Numbered from the stretch's first letter, positions 33,441 through 43,229 are shown. The stretch is DNA of 48,611 nt from Rothia nasimurium (GCF_928392795.1 NZ_CAKMTJ010000012.1:1-48611); one strand, 5' to 3'. Program-made: numbers and translations. Notes: a model not told the origin generated them from the letters alone.

Positions 33441-34298
33441 ATGAAAATCCGCCCCTTCACCCAGGTCGATGTGTTCGGCTCGGTTCCGCTCAAAGGCAAC
33501 CCCCTCGCCGTGGTGCTCGATGGCAGCGGCCTCACCGACGAGCAGATGCAGGACTTTGCCCGCTGGACCAACCTCTCAGAAACCACCTTCATCACCCAAC
33601 CGACTGACGCTCGGGCAGACTACGCCGTCCGCATCTTCACCCCCAGTGGCGAACTGCCTTTCGCAGGGCACCCCACCCTGGGCAGCGCCCACGCCTGGCT
33701 AGAAGCCGGTGGTCAGCCGCAGCGCCCCGACGTCATCGTGCAAGAATGCGCCGCCGGGCTCATCGACATCACCCGCACCGGCCAAGAGCTCGCCTTCGCC
33801 GCACCGGCAACCGTCCGCTCCGGTGCCCTCGACGAAGCAACCCTGGCAGACATCGCCACCGCCCTAGGGCTAGAGCGCAGCCAGATTCTCTCCCACCAGT
33901 GGGTCGACAACGGGCCCGGCTGGTCCGCCGTCGAAATCGCAGACCCCGACCGGCTGCTCGCCCTCACCCCGGACTTCGCCCGCGGCGCAGACCTCAAGCT
34001 TGGCATCTTCGCCATGCACCCGGAAGGTTCAGACATCGCCTACGACATCCGCGCCTTCGTGCCCGGCATCGGTGTTTCTGAGGACCCGGTCACTGGCTCC
34101 CTCAACGCCTCCGTCGCCCAGTGGCTCGCTCGCGAAAACCGGGTTGCCGGAACCTACACCGTACGCCAGGGCACCTGCCTGCACCGCGACGGCAGACTCA
34201 CCATCACGGTAGGGCAGGACGCCGGCCCCACCGGCACACCCGACATCTGGGTTGGCGGGACAACCCACACCCTCATCAGGGGAGAGGTTAGCCTCTAG
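33441..34298 (+). CDS. PhzF-family isomerase-like protein
   Basis: A 285-residue protein with VDVFGSVPLKGNPLAVVLDG, LSETTFITQPTDARADYAVRIFTPSGELPFAGHPTLGSAHAWLE (read in parts; catalytic Glu in SETTF, and GHPT) and a C-terminal GVSEDPVTGSLNASVAQWL. These are the PhzF signatures. Outside phenazine clusters, as here, members are uncharacterised isomerases. AAAGGACC precedes the ATG. Confidence 0.9.
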   Translation: MKIRPFTQVDVFGSVPLKGNPLAVVLDGSGLTDEQMQDFARWTNLSETTFITQPTDARADYAVRIFTPSGELPFAGHPTLGSAHAWLEAGGQPQRPDVIVQECAAGLIDITRTGQELAFAAPATVRSGALDEATLADIATALGLERSQILSHQWVDNGPGWSAVEIADPDRLLALTPDFARGADLKLGIFAMHPEGSDIAYDIRAFVPGIGVSEDPVTGSLNASVAQWLARENRVAGTYTVRQGTCLHRDGRLTITVGQDAGPTGTPDIWVGGTTHTLIRGEVSL

Positions 34299-34619
34299 GT
34301 CTTTACACCATCTGCTGGCTTGTGCTGCCCCGCCAAGCCGGGGCGGGCGTCCGTCCGCCCATTGAAGGTAATCGAAAATGCCATCTGCGCGGTCAAAGAA
34401 CACGCAGATGGCATTTTCGGTTACATTCGGGAGCGACTGTGATATAAAGGTGTGAGGCGTCACCCACCGCCCAGCGCTTTGCCCCTGTGACTCTAGCAAG
34501 CAGGCCATCAGCGCGAAGGGAAGAGAATTCTCGGGTTGCACCGGCATTTCAAGGCCGGGGTAGGCACCACCGAACCGTCGATTGATACCGCAGCTAGAGT
34601 GCGAAGAAAGTCGATACCC
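34299..34619. terminator. intergenic region with two hairpins after the PhzF gene
   Basis: A G+C-rich hairpin GCCCCG/CGGGGC lies at ~34326-34344. A 22-bp stem (34368-34389 with 34403-34424, one G-T pair) follows, and its A+T-rich arms could end transcription in either direction. From 34430 to 34619 no gene is supported; the open frame back to 34536 lacks a ribosome site. Confidence 0.65.
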
Positions 34620-35111
34620 GTGACTGCCCAATCAAACTTCAAAAAGCTCGTGCGTGCCCGCATGGAAGAAACCGGTGAGAACTACACCACCGCCCGAGCA
34701 GCCCTCCTCAAGACCAGGCCGACGACCGACGTCCTAACCGATCCCCGCGAACAAGCCTACGCAGAGCACCGCACAGTCGTTGACCGTTTTCTGCAGGGCG
34801 GACGCCTGACCTCCTGGCCCTCCAAGCGCCGCACCCGCGCCCACCTGCTGTTGCACCTGGTGACCTATTTTGAGCCAGGGCGCACCTACACCGAGAAACA
34901 GGTTAACGAGATTCTGGCCGCCCTCTGGCCCGACTTTGCCTTTATGCGTCGGGAAATGGTCGAGTACGGTTATCTGGTGCGAACTGCTGACGCATCCGCC
35001 TATTGCTTGGCGACCCAGGTTCCTGACCGGGCAGGTACCGTGCTGGCTGCCGAGGCCCCGGCCTGGGAAGCGATGTGGCTGCCGGGTTACCTGGCCGCAG
35101 AGGCTATGTAG
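34620..35111 (+). CDS. DUF2087 domain protein
   Basis: A 163-residue protein. The start is a helix typical of a small N-terminal segment (NFKKLVRARMEETGENYTTARAALL). Residues ~60-140 fit DUF2087: FLQGGRLTSWPSKRRTRAHLLLHL, then TYTEKQVNEILAALWPDFAFMRREMVEYGYL, a winged-helix-like fold. GTG 34620 is preferred because the N-terminal motif begins there; the longer frame to 34536 is possible. A DNA- or RNA-binding regulator is a guess. Confidence 0.7.
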   Translation: MTAQSNFKKLVRARMEETGENYTTARAALLKTRPTTDVLTDPREQAYAEHRTVVDRFLQGGRLTSWPSKRRTRAHLLLHLVTYFEPGRTYTEKQVNEILAALWPDFAFMRREMVEYGYLVRTADASAYCLATQVPDRAGTVLAAEAPAWEAMWLPGYLAAEAM

Positions 35112-35115
35112 CAAC

Positions 35116-35181
35116 TAGGGACCAGATTCCTCCCAAAATCCTTGTGGTGCACACATACTATTGGGAGTTTTCTGGTCCCTA
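35116..35181. repeat. imperfect long hairpin after the DUF2087 gene
   Basis: 35116-35136 and 35161-35181 pair with three mismatches; the outer block is TAGGGACCAG on both arms. The same outer bases open the hairpin at 8376, and a related TAGGTACCAG opens the one at 20266. It lies between convergent genes and probably works as a terminator. Confidence 0.7.
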
Positions 35182-35221
35182 CTTGGGGCAGAGCTGAGCA
35201 GGCGCGCGCCACAACCGGCCC

Positions 35222-35860
35222 TTAGCTCACCTCAACCCGGGCCGCAGCCTCGCGCCCGAAGAGGTAGAGCACCAGTTCGCCCGGCTCGCCGGTCAGCACT
35301 GTTGCCACCCGGCCAGCAGGCGGGGCGATCACGGTATGAACAGCGGGGGAGTAGCCCGGCGCTTCCAACACCAGCCCGTCAGGGTACTTCTTCCCGGCCA
35401 TCATACGGGCCCTCGCCCTCAGCACCTGCCACATCTTCTCCTGCACGCCTTCGGCCAGGACGCGCGGGGGCAGCTGCTCGCCGTCAGTCAGGGAGGCGCG
35501 GCGGACGTCCTCGGTATGCACAAAATACTCAATCAGGTTCATGGCCTCGTCCAGGCTGGGAAAGTGCGAGCGCATGTGCAGGTAACCCGGCAGGGTCTCA
35601 AAGTCGCGGAGGGCCTTCTCGTAGCGGCGCTGGCCGGTCAGTTCATCGGCTAGCTGGTTGGTGGCGCGTTCGGTGCGGGCTCCCAGCGGGCCTCCCATGA
35701 CCCCGGCTGCCAGGGTGGGCTTGGACTCGCGCAGCAGCAGGTGGGCTGCCAGGTGGCGGGTTTCCCAGCCCTCACAGAGAGTGGGGGCGGACGGCCCCGC
35801 CGCAGCGAGAGCATCAAGTAGGGCGGTGCGTTCTGAGGTAACAAGGGCAGAAGAAGTCAT
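35222..35860 (-). CDS. TIGR03085-family metal-binding protein
   Basis: A 212-residue protein of the DinB/maleylpyruvate-isomerase-like group: residues 1-~45 with LCEGWETRHLAAHLLLRESKP, YFVHTEDVRRASL (the H...HxxDxxR metal pattern), and LVLEAPGY...LTGEPGELVLYLFGR near the end. The family is common near hisI in Micrococcales. The reaction is unknown; possibly a mycothiol-dependent enzyme. Confidence 0.85.
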   Translation of the reverse strand: MTSSALVTSERTALLDALAAAGPSAPTLCEGWETRHLAAHLLLRESKPTLAAGVMGGPLGARTERATNQLADELTGQRRYEKALRDFETLPGYLHMRSHFPSLDEAMNLIEYFVHTEDVRRASLTDGEQLPPRVLAEGVQEKMWQVLRARARMMAGKKYPDGLVLEAPGYSPAVHTVIAPPAGRVATVLTGEPGELVLYLFGREAAARVEVS

Positions 35861-36012
35861 ACGCCCAGTCTAAACCCGAAGCCGGACCAGAGAGCGAGCC
35901 AGGGCAACTGTCGAGACAGGTTACGGCTTGCAGGAAACACTCAGCGTCCGCCCACTCCGTCTTGACCCACAGCCGCTAGGCTTTCACCAGAACCCAACCC
36001 CTGAAAGGTCGT

Positions 36013-36804
36013 ATGACGATTTCCGCTAGAGCGCGCCTGACCCCCTTCCTGGCTCTCGCCGCTCTTACCGTGAGCGGATGTTCCGCTAGCTACCAGGGAG
36101 CATCACGCGAGAACTTGCCCACCACACTCCCTGCCGCGCCCGAGCAGGTGCTGCCGGCGTCCGCGCAACAGAGCGTAACAGAGCAGACCCCTATCGCCGA
36201 GCTGGCTGACAGCTCCTGGCTCGATGCCACCGCAGATGCGACCGATATTCCCCGGCGGGTGCTGGCGGCGTATGCGGGGGCGTCCTTGCGCGTGGCGCAG
36301 ACCTACCCGGAGTGCAGGTTGGGCTGGAACACCATTGCGGGCATCGGCGCGGTGGAAACCCTGCACGGCACCTACCGGGGTGCCAGCACTGATCAGAGTG
36401 GCCAGGTAACCCCCAAAATTTTCGGCCCGGCCCTCGACGGGTCCGAAGGGGTGATGGCGGTTGAAGACTCCGACGGCGGGCAGCTCGATGACGACACTCA
36501 GTGGGACCGGGCGGTGGGGCCGCTCCAGTTCATCCCCTCCACCTGGGATTACATCGGGCAGGACGGCAACGCCGACGGTAAGCGCGACCCCCACCAAATT
36601 GATGATGCGGCTCTGACCACTGCCGTCTACCTCTGCCAGGGGCAGCGCGACACCAGCACCGACGAGGGCTGGCAGCGCGGAGTGCTGGCCTACAACCGGT
36701 CGGTGGTCTACGCCAACCAGGTAGCTCACCACGCAGAAACCTACCGGCAGGCTGCCCCACCCAGCGCAGGCACCAGCCCTACAAGCAGCAGCCCCAGCCC
36801 GTAG
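36013..36804 (+). CDS. lytic murein transglycosylase-like lipoprotein
   Basis: A 263-residue lipoprotein with signal peptide and lipobox VSGC (~20-23). Residues ~70-245 resemble the actinobacterial MltB/SLT-type domain: IPRRVLAAYAGAS, CRLGWNTIAGIGAVETLHG (catalytic Glu), AVGPLQFIPSTWDYIGQDGN and VYLCQGQ, GVLAYNRS. It should cleave peptidoglycan glycan strands at the outer membrane face. The Pro/Ser tail after 248 is low complexity. Confidence 0.85.
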   Translation: MTISARARLTPFLALAALTVSGCSASYQGASRENLPTTLPAAPEQVLPASAQQSVTEQTPIAELADSSWLDATADATDIPRRVLAAYAGASLRVAQTYPECRLGWNTIAGIGAVETLHGTYRGASTDQSGQVTPKIFGPALDGSEGVMAVEDSDGGQLDDDTQWDRAVGPLQFIPSTWDYIGQDGNADGKRDPHQIDDAALTTAVYLCQGQRDTSTDEGWQRGVLAYNRSVVYANQVAHHAETYRQAAPPSAGTSPTSSSPSP

Positions 36805-36858
36805 CCAGATGCTGAGAGCTGCCCCAGCCCCGCTACCACCATCAGCTAGGATGGAAAG

Positions 36859-37254
36859 GTGAGTACACCAGCACCCAGCGCCACCGAGGGCGTTTCACTG
36901 CCCGCCGATATCGCCGCCCGCCTCAAACGCGATGAGCACGGCTTATTCGCTGCCATCATCCAGCAGTACGACACCCGCGACGTGCTCATGCTCGGCTGGA
37001 TGAACGACGAAGCCCTGCGCCGCACCCTCACCGAAGGGCGGGTCACCTTCTGGTCCCGCTCCCGCCAGGAATACTGGCGCAAGGGCGACACCAGCGGCCA
37101 CTACCAGTACGTCAAAAGCGTCAGCATCGACTGCGACGGCGACGCCCTACTTATTGAGGCAGACCAGGTAGGCGCAGCCTGCCACACCGGAACCACCACC
37201 TGCTTCGAAGCCGGCGGGCAGCTGCCCGCCGCAACCGGCGTCCGCCCCGAATAG
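36859..37254 (+). CDS. hisI: phosphoribosyl-AMP cyclohydrolase
   Basis: Third step of histidine synthesis. The 131-residue protein contains [38 protein letters not shown] (read in parts), [17 protein letters not shown] and [10 protein letters not shown], the zinc and metal Asp/Cys motifs. GTG start after GGAAAG. It is 13 kb from hisF but still adjacent to trpE, as in many actinobacteria. Confidence 0.95.
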   Translation: MSTPAPSATEGVSLPADIAARLKRDEHGLFAAIIQQYDTRDVLMLGWMNDEALRRTLTEGRVTFWSRSRQEYWRKGDTSGHYQYVKSVSIDCDGDALLIEADQVGAACHTGTTTCFEAGGQLPAATGVRPE

Positions 37255-37285
37255 CACCCCAGACACACCACAACCAGAGGACACC

Positions 37286-38854
37286 ATGCACGACTTGGGA
37301 ATCGTAGAACCGACCCTAGAAGAGTTCCGTGAACTAGCGACCAGCCGCCGCGTCATCCCCGTGCGCGTCAAGGTTCTCGCAGACGCCATGACCCCCATCG
37401 GCATCTACCGTGCACTGGTTGCTGCCGACGGGGTGCCCGCCCCCGGCACGTTCCTACTGGAATCAGCCAACGAGCAGAAGCAGTGGTCCCGCTACTCCTT
37501 TATCGGGGCCTCAAGCCGCTCAACCCTCACCACCAAGAACGGGCAGATCGTGTGGCAGGGGCTCACCCCCTCCGGCGCACCCACCGAGGGCGACCCCGTT
37601 GAGGCTATCCGTGAGACCCTCGAAATGCTGCATACCGAGCCCCTCGATAACCTGCCCCCTCTCACCAGCGGCCTGGTCGGCTACATGGGCTGGGACGTGG
37701 TGCGCCACTGGGAGAAACTGCCCGGCGGACCAGCGGACGACGTCAACCTGCCCGAATTCGCCCTCAACATCGTCTCAGACATGGCAGTGCACGATAACGC
37801 CGACGGCACCGTCACCCTGATTGCCAACGCCATCAACTTCAACGGCACCGACGAAAACATCGACGCGGCCTACGCCGACGCCCTCTCCCGCGTCTACGCC
37901 ATGATGGACAAGCTGGCCCAGCCCGCCCCCGACTCCGTCTCAACCCTCACCGGCACGGCAAACGTCGAAGCAAAAGTCGCCCAGGTCAAGCACACCTGGG
38001 CTGAGCAGGGCTTCTTGGATGCTATCGATAAGTCCAAGAAAAACATCCTGGACGGTGACGTTTTCCAGATCGTCATCTCCCGCCGCTTTGAGGCCGAGAA
38101 CCGCGCCAGCGCCCTGGACGTCTACCGGGTACTGCGCCAGTCCAACCCCTCGCCCTACATGTACCTCTTCAACTTCGAGTCCACGGTCGATGGCGAGCCC
38201 TTCCAGATTGTCGGCTCCTCACCCGAAGCCCTGGTCACCCTCAAAAACGGCACCGCCACCACCCACCCCATTGCCGGGTCCCGTCCGCGCGGTGCCACCC
38301 GCGAAGAAGACCTAGCCCTGGCTGAAGAACTGCTGGCGGACGAGAAGGAACGCTCCGAGCACCTCATGCTCATCGACCTGGCCCGCAACGACCTCTCCCG
38401 CATCGCGGTACCCGGTTCTGTCAACGTCACCCAGTTCATGGAAATCGAGCGCTTCAGCCACATCATGCACATCTCATCCGAGGTGCAGGCCCAGCTAGCC
38501 GAGGGCATGAACGCCTACGACGTGCTGCGCGTAGCCTTCCCCGCAGGCACCCTCTCGGGCGCGCCCAAGCCCCGCGCCATGCAGCTACTCGACGAGTACG
38601 AGGTGAGCGCTCGCGGCGTCTACGGTGGCGTGTGCGGCTACTTCGATTTTGCGGGCAACATGGACATGGCCATTGCCATCCGCACCGCCGTGCTCAAGAG
38701 CGGACGCGCCTACGTGCAGGCAGGAGCCGGTATCGTCATGGACTCCGTGCCCGCCTCCGAGGCCCAGGAGACCGTGAACAAGGCGGCAGCGCCCCTGCGC
38801 GCTGTGCTCACCGCATCAGGTCTGGCCCCTCTGTCAACCGAGGTGATCGACTAA
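37286..38854 (+). CDS. trpE: anthranilate synthase component I
   Basis: Converts chorismate to anthranilate using ammonia from TrpG. The 522-residue protein has the tryptophan-site LLES...RYSF region (TFLLESANEQKQWSRYSFIG), DGDVFQIVISRRFE, PSPYMYLFNF, IAGSRPRGATREEDLALAEELLADEKE (in parts), HLMLIDLARNDLSRI and FPAGTLSGAPKPRAM. ATG with AGAGGA upstream. trpG is not in the window. Confidence 0.95.
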   Translation: MHDLGIVEPTLEEFRELATSRRVIPVRVKVLADAMTPIGIYRALVAADGVPAPGTFLLESANEQKQWSRYSFIGASSRSTLTTKNGQIVWQGLTPSGAPTEGDPVEAIRETLEMLHTEPLDNLPPLTSGLVGYMGWDVVRHWEKLPGGPADDVNLPEFALNIVSDMAVHDNADGTVTLIANAINFNGTDENIDAAYADALSRVYAMMDKLAQPAPDSVSTLTGTANVEAKVAQVKHTWAEQGFLDAIDKSKKNILDGDVFQIVISRRFEAENRASALDVYRVLRQSNPSPYMYLFNFESTVDGEPFQIVGSSPEALVTLKNGTATTHPIAGSRPRGATREEDLALAEELLADEKERSEHLMLIDLARNDLSRIAVPGSVNVTQFMEIERFSHIMHISSEVQAQLAEGMNAYDVLRVAFPAGTLSGAPKPRAMQLLDEYEVSARGVYGGVCGYFDFAGNMDMAIAIRTAVLKSGRAYVQAGAGIVMDSVPASEAQETVNKAAAPLRAVLTASGLAPLSTEVID

Positions 38855-39481
38855 ATGGGCGAGAATCAGGCTCTGCCTGCTGAAGCTGCACGTGTGCGCC
38901 CGGTGCCGGGTTGGGCTAAACCTGCCCGCGTGATGCTGGGGGCCATGGCGGTTTCTGCTGCCGCCTTCCTAACCACCCTGCCCACCTGGATTCGGGCCGA
39001 GGTCAGCACGGTCGTGGCGACCTCCACCCTGGACATTTCCGGTGCGGACGCTGGCCCCACCGTCTCTGCCCTGGCCCTGGTTGCCCTGGTGGCGTCGGTT
39101 GCCCTGCGGATTGCCGGGCCTAAGCTCCGCAAGGTACTGGCCCTCTTGCTGGTGGGCGTGGGGCTGGGTCTGGCGGTAGCTGCCTTTGGCGTGAACGCCG
39201 ACCCGCAGGCTGCCTCTATGGCCCAGGTCAGTGCGATGACCGGTACTAACGCCCCGGCTAACTCCTACGCTGTGACCGTCATGCCCCTGCTGGCGACCGT
39301 GTGCGGTGTGCTGGTTGCCCTGGCCGGTGTGTGGGCCTTTGTTGCTACCTCCCACTGGAAGACCGGGCGCAAGTACGACCGGTCAGCTGCCCGGGCTGCC
39401 CGCGTGGCTTCTGCCGAAGAAACGGACGAAATCGACGCCTGGGACTCCCTGAGCGAGGGCAAGGACCCCACACAAGACTAG
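38855..39481 (+). CDS. Trp biosynthesis-associated membrane protein
   Basis: A 208-residue protein with four hydrophobic segments (~28-44, 70-87, 94-112, 142-165) and the family pattern TLPTWIRAE...LDISGADAGP...ALALVAL. Its ATG directly abuts the trpE stop (TAAATG). Members of this family (TIGR02234-type) accompany tryptophan genes in actinobacteria; role unknown. The 3' end overlaps convergent hutC by 4 bp. The usual next gene, trpC, is absent here. Confidence 0.88.
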   Translation: MGENQALPAEAARVRPVPGWAKPARVMLGAMAVSAAAFLTTLPTWIRAEVSTVVATSTLDISGADAGPTVSALALVALVASVALRIAGPKLRKVLALLLVGVGLGLAVAAFGVNADPQAASMAQVSAMTGTNAPANSYAVTVMPLLATVCGVLVALAGVWAFVATSHWKTGRKYDRSAARAARVASAEETDEIDAWDSLSEGKDPTQD

Positions 39482-40224
39482 CTGCCAAAAGACCCTTCGA
39501 GTCTGCTGCGGGAGCCGGGGTGCAGCAGCACTACCTGGCTGATGAGTTCATCGCCCGACCAGGTGCTGCGCAGTAGGCGCAGGCAGGGGTCGGCCGGGGT
39601 GATGTGCAGGTCGGACGCCTGGGTGCTGGTGGGTAGCACAGCCTCAACGGTGTGCGTACCCCGGGTAATAGGGGAGCACTGCCCCAGGTAAAAGTTGGGG
39701 GTAATCCTGGTGAAGTCCTGCTCTAGATAGTTGGGTATGGCTACGGCGTTGACGTAGCGTTCTTCGCGCTGGATGGGCAGCCCGTCGTCGTAGTGGACCA
39801 GCACGCTGTGGAAGACCCTCTCGCCCAGCTCTGGGGCTAGGCGGCGCTGGGCCTGGGCTGCCGGTATCTCTTCGAGGGTGAGTACTGTGCTGCTGTGGGT
39901 GTGGCCGCGTTCGGTGATTTCATCGGCAATGTTGCGCACCTCAAAGAGGGCAGAAGATTTTTTGTGCTCTGCCACGAAGGTGCCCACACCGCGGGTGCGC
40001 ACCAGCAGACCCTCCAGCGTCATTTCGCGGATTGCGCGGTTAACCGTCATACGGGAGAGCCCCAGGGCGCTGGCTATTTCGTTTTCTGAGGGGATGGTTT
40101 CACCTGCGTCCCAGTGCCCGCCGGTGATTTGCTCGGTGATGATGGTTTTGAGGAGCTGGTAGGCGGGGGCCTTGCTGTCTTTGTGGTCAGCGAACTGCTG
40201 GGACAAGTCGGTAATTTTTTCCAC
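39478..40224 (-). CDS. hutC: HutC-type GntR-family repressor of histidine utilisation
   Basis: A 248-residue regulator. Residues ~15-80 form the GntR winged helix: APAYQLLKTIITEQITGGHWDAGETIPSENEIASALGLSRMTVNRAIREMTLEGLL (read in parts). Residues ~95-240 are the UTRA effector domain, with RVFHSVLVHYDDGLPIQREERYVN and STWSGDELISQVVLLHPGSR. GTG 40224 has GGAG 5 nt upstream; the much longer frame to 41025 is antisense to hutU. It is divergent from hutUIGH and expected to respond to urocanate. Confidence 0.9.
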   Translation of the reverse strand: MEKITDLSQQFADHKDSKAPAYQLLKTIITEQITGGHWDAGETIPSENEIASALGLSRMTVNRAIREMTLEGLLVRTRGVGTFVAEHKKSSALFEVRNIADEITERGHTHSSTVLTLEEIPAAQAQRRLAPELGERVFHSVLVHYDDGLPIQREERYVNAVAIPNYLEQDFTRITPNFYLGQCSPITRGTHTVEAVLPTSTQASDLHITPADPCLRLLRSTWSGDELISQVVLLHPGSRSRLEGSFGS

Positions 40225-40234
40225 GCCTACTCCA

Positions 40235-40257
40235 TTGACAACCAGTTGTATATACAA
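40235..40257 (+). promoter_or_regulatory. hut promoter -35 and HutC operator
   Basis: TTGACA at 40235-40240 is followed by the perfect palindrome TTGTATATACAA at 40246-40257, which fits the GT-x-TA-x-AC pattern of HutC-subfamily GntR operators. Binding there would block hutU transcription and also cover the hutC start region. The -10 box is unclear. Confidence 0.75.
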
Positions 40258-40371
40258 GAAGATAGGTGTGTGACCCTCTTCATCTTTCAACTGTACCGCC
40301 CCGGCGCGGTCAGGCAAAAGTAAAGAACCAGAAGCTGGGCAAAGCAGACCATCATGTACAAAGGAGTAGAC

Positions 40372-42036
40372 ATGACAACCAGCGGCCCCCGCCCCGTCCG
40401 TGCCCCTCGCGGCTCCGAACTCAACACCCTTGGCTGGCAGCAGGAAGGCGCCCTGCGTATGCTCATGAACAACCTCGACCCCGAGGTAGCCGAGCACCCC
40501 GATAACCTGGTGGTCTATGGCGGCACCGGCCGCGCAGCCCGCTCCTGGGAAGCCTTTGACGCTATCGTCGCCACCCTCAAGACCCTCAAGAGCGATGAGA
40601 CCATGCTGGTGCAGTCCGGCAAGCCCGTGGGTGTCTTCCGCACCAACGAATGGGCCCCGCGCGTGCTGCTGGCTAACTCCAACCTGGTGGGCGACTGGGC
40701 TAACTGGGAGCACTTCCGCAAGCTCGAAGCCGAAGGCCTGATGATGTACGGTCAGATGACCGCGGGCTCCTGGATCTACATCGGCACTCAGGGCATTCTG
40801 CAGGGCACCTACGAGACCTTCGGTGCGGTAGCCCGCAAGCGCTTTGGCGGCACCCTGGCCGGAACCATTACCCTGACTGCCGGCCTTGGCGGTATGGGCG
40901 GTGCCCAGCCCCTGGCTGTGACCATGAACGAGGGCGTGGCTATCTGCGTGGACGTTGATGAGTCCCGCGTTGACCGCCGCATCGACCACAAGTACCTGGA
41001 CATCAAGGCCCGCGACCTCGACCACGCCCTAGAGCTCGCCATCGAGGCCCGCGACGCCAAGAAGCCCCTGTCCATCGGCGTCGTCGGCAATGCCGCCGAG
41101 ATCTTCCCCGAGCTACTGCGCCACAAGGCCCCCATCGACATCGTCACCGACCAGACCAGCGCCCACGACCCGCTCAGCTACCTGCCCACCGAGGTCACCT
41201 TCGAGGACTGGAAGGCAGAAGCCGCCCGCGACCCCGAGCTCTTCACCAAGCGCTCCCGCGAGGCAATGGCAGCCCACGTTGAGGCAATGGTTGGCTTTAT
41301 GGACGCCGGCGCCGAGGTCTTCGACTACGGCAACTCCATCCGCGACGAGGCCCGCAAGGCAGGCTACCAGCGCGCCTTTGACTTCCCCGGCTTCGTGCCC
41401 GCCTACATCCGCCCCCTCTTCGAAGAGGGTCTGGGCCCCTTCCGCTGGTGCGCCCTCTCTGGCGACCCCGAAGACATCAAGAAGACCGACCAGGCGATTC
41501 TCGAACTCTTCCCCGAGAACGAGCACCTCAAGCGCTGGATCACCATGGCCGGTGAAAAGGTCGCCTACGAGGGCCTGCCCGCCCGTATCTGCTGGCTGGG
41601 CTACGGTGAGCGCCACAAGGCAGGTCTCAAGTTCAACGAGATGGTAGCAAACGGTGAGCTCTCTGCCCCCATCGCTATTGGCCGTGACCACCTGGATTCC
41701 GGTTCGGTTGCCTCCCCCTACCGCGAAACCGAGGGCATGAAGGACGGCACCGACGCGGTCGCTGACTGGCCCCTGCTCAACGCCCTGGTCAATACCTCAT
41801 CGGGTGCCTCTTGGGTCTCCATTCACCACGGTGGCGGCGTAGGTATGGGCCGCTCTATCCATGCGGGCCAGGTCTGCATCGCAGACGGCTCTGAGTTAGC
41901 TGCTGCCAAGCTGGAGCGGGTGCTGACCAACGACCCCGGCATGGGCGTGATTCGCCATGCGGACGCCGGCTACGAGTACGCCCAGCAGGTTGCGGCTGAG
42001 CGCGGGGTTCGTATTCCCATGCAGGAAAACCGCTAG
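40372..42036 (+). CDS. hutU: urocanate hydratase
   Basis: Converts urocanate to imidazolonepropionate with tightly bound NAD+. The 554-residue protein has [69 protein letters not shown] (NAD site) and [17 protein letters not shown] (catalytic Cys). ATG 40372 has AAAGGAG upstream. Heads the hutUIGH operon. Confidence 0.97.
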   Translation: MTTSGPRPVRAPRGSELNTLGWQQEGALRMLMNNLDPEVAEHPDNLVVYGGTGRAARSWEAFDAIVATLKTLKSDETMLVQSGKPVGVFRTNEWAPRVLLANSNLVGDWANWEHFRKLEAEGLMMYGQMTAGSWIYIGTQGILQGTYETFGAVARKRFGGTLAGTITLTAGLGGMGGAQPLAVTMNEGVAICVDVDESRVDRRIDHKYLDIKARDLDHALELAIEARDAKKPLSIGVVGNAAEIFPELLRHKAPIDIVTDQTSAHDPLSYLPTEVTFEDWKAEAARDPELFTKRSREAMAAHVEAMVGFMDAGAEVFDYGNSIRDEARKAGYQRAFDFPGFVPAYIRPLFEEGLGPFRWCALSGDPEDIKKTDQAILELFPENEHLKRWITMAGEKVAYEGLPARICWLGYGERHKAGLKFNEMVANGELSAPIAIGRDHLDSGSVASPYRETEGMKDGTDAVADWPLLNALVNTSSGASWVSIHHGGGVGMGRSIHAGQVCIADGSELAAAKLERVLTNDPGMGVIRHADAGYEYAQQVAAERGVRIPMQENR

Positions 42037-42038
42037 CC

Positions 42039-43229
42039 ATGACCAGCCGTCTCTTTACCAACATCGGGTCGCTGGTCACCAACGACCCCGCTCTGGACCG
42101 CGGGCCCCTGGGCGTGCTCGAGAATGCCGCCTTCGTGGTGGAGCAGGGCCGCATCACCTGGGTTGGTGCAGCCAGCCAGGCACCGGTGTCCGACCGCTGC
42201 CTAGATATGGGCGGGCGTGCCGTGCTGCCGGGCTTCGTGGAATCCCACTCCCACCTAGTCTTTGCCGGGGACCGCTCGCACGAGTTTGCCGCTCGCATGG
42301 AGGGCAAACCGTATGAGGCCGGTGGCATCCGCACCACCATCGAGGCCACCCGGGCCGCCAGCGCAGCGGAGCTGGAACTCAATACCCGCTCGCTCATGCA
42401 GGAGTACGCCCGGGCCGGGGCGACCACGATTGAGGTAAAGACCGGCTACGGCCAGTCAGCCGAGTCTGAGCTGAAGTCGGTGCAGGTCGCCGCTGCCTGC
42501 ACCGACGAGGTCACCCTGCTCGCTGCCCACGTGGCTCCGCCGGAGTACCGGGATAAGCAGGACGAATATGTTCAGATGGTGGTAGACACCATGATTCCCA
42601 AGTGTGCCCCCTACGCCTCCTGGATTGATGTTTTCTGTGAACGCGGGGCCTTTAGCGAGGACGAGTCGCGGGCAGTTCTTCAGGCAGGTATAGCTGCCGG
42701 TTTGAAGGCTCGCGTGCACGGCAACCAGCTGACCTACGGGGCCGGTGTGCAGCTGGCAGTGGAGCTTGGAGCCGCCAGTGTGGATCACGTGGTCTACTTG
42801 TCGGACGCGGACGTTGACGCCCTGGCTAATAGCTCTACGGTGGCTACGGTTCTCCCCGGGGCCGACTTTTCTACCCGGGGTGACTACCCCAACGCCCGCC
42901 GCCTGCTGGATGCCGGGGCTACCGTGGCTCTGGGGGCTGACTGCAACCCCGGCACCTCCTTCACCACCTCCATTCCCTTCTGCATCGCTCTGGCCGTGCG
43001 CGATCTGCACATGAGCCCGGATGAAGCTGTGTGGGCGGCAACCGCCGGGGGAGCGGCAGCCCTGGGGCGCACCGACATCGGTGCCCTGACCGTGGGTGCC
43101 CGCGCCGACGTCCTTGCCTTGGACGCCCCCAACCACCTGCACCTGGCCTACCGCCCCGGCGTGCCCCTGGTCGCCGGCGTCTGGAAGGACGGGCAAACCG
43201 TCGTACCCCTGCACGAGGAGGACATCTAG
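42039..43229 (+). CDS. hutI: imidazolonepropionase
   Basis: Hydrolyses imidazolonepropionate to formiminoglutamate. The 396-residue amidohydrolase has VLPGFVESHSHLVFAGDR (metal HxH), EVKTGYGQSAESELK, RVHGNQLTYGAGVQLAVELGAASVDH (in parts), ALGADCNPGTSFTTS and a C-terminal ARADVLALDAPNHLHLAYRPG. Starts 2 bp after hutU stop. Confidence 0.96.
   Translation: MTSRLFTNIGSLVTNDPALDRGPLGVLENAAFVVEQGRITWVGAASQAPVSDRCLDMGGRAVLPGFVESHSHLVFAGDRSHEFAARMEGKPYEAGGIRTTIEATRAASAAELELNTRSLMQEYARAGATTIEVKTGYGQSAESELKSVQVAAACTDEVTLLAAHVAPPEYRDKQDEYVQMVVDTMIPKCAPYASWIDVFCERGAFSEDESRAVLQAGIAAGLKARVHGNQLTYGAGVQLAVELGAASVDHVVYLSDADVDALANSSTVATVLPGADFSTRGDYPNARRLLDAGATVALGADCNPGTSFTTSIPFCIALAVRDLHMSPDEAVWAATAGGAAALGRTDIGALTVGARADVLALDAPNHLHLAYRPGVPLVAGVWKDGQTVVPLHEEDI

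Noticed and set aside
40225..41025. A 515-residue minus-strand open frame extending hutC through the hutU gene
   Set aside because: The conserved GntR protein begins at GTG 40224 with a good ribosome site; the extra sequence is antisense to the highly conserved hutU.
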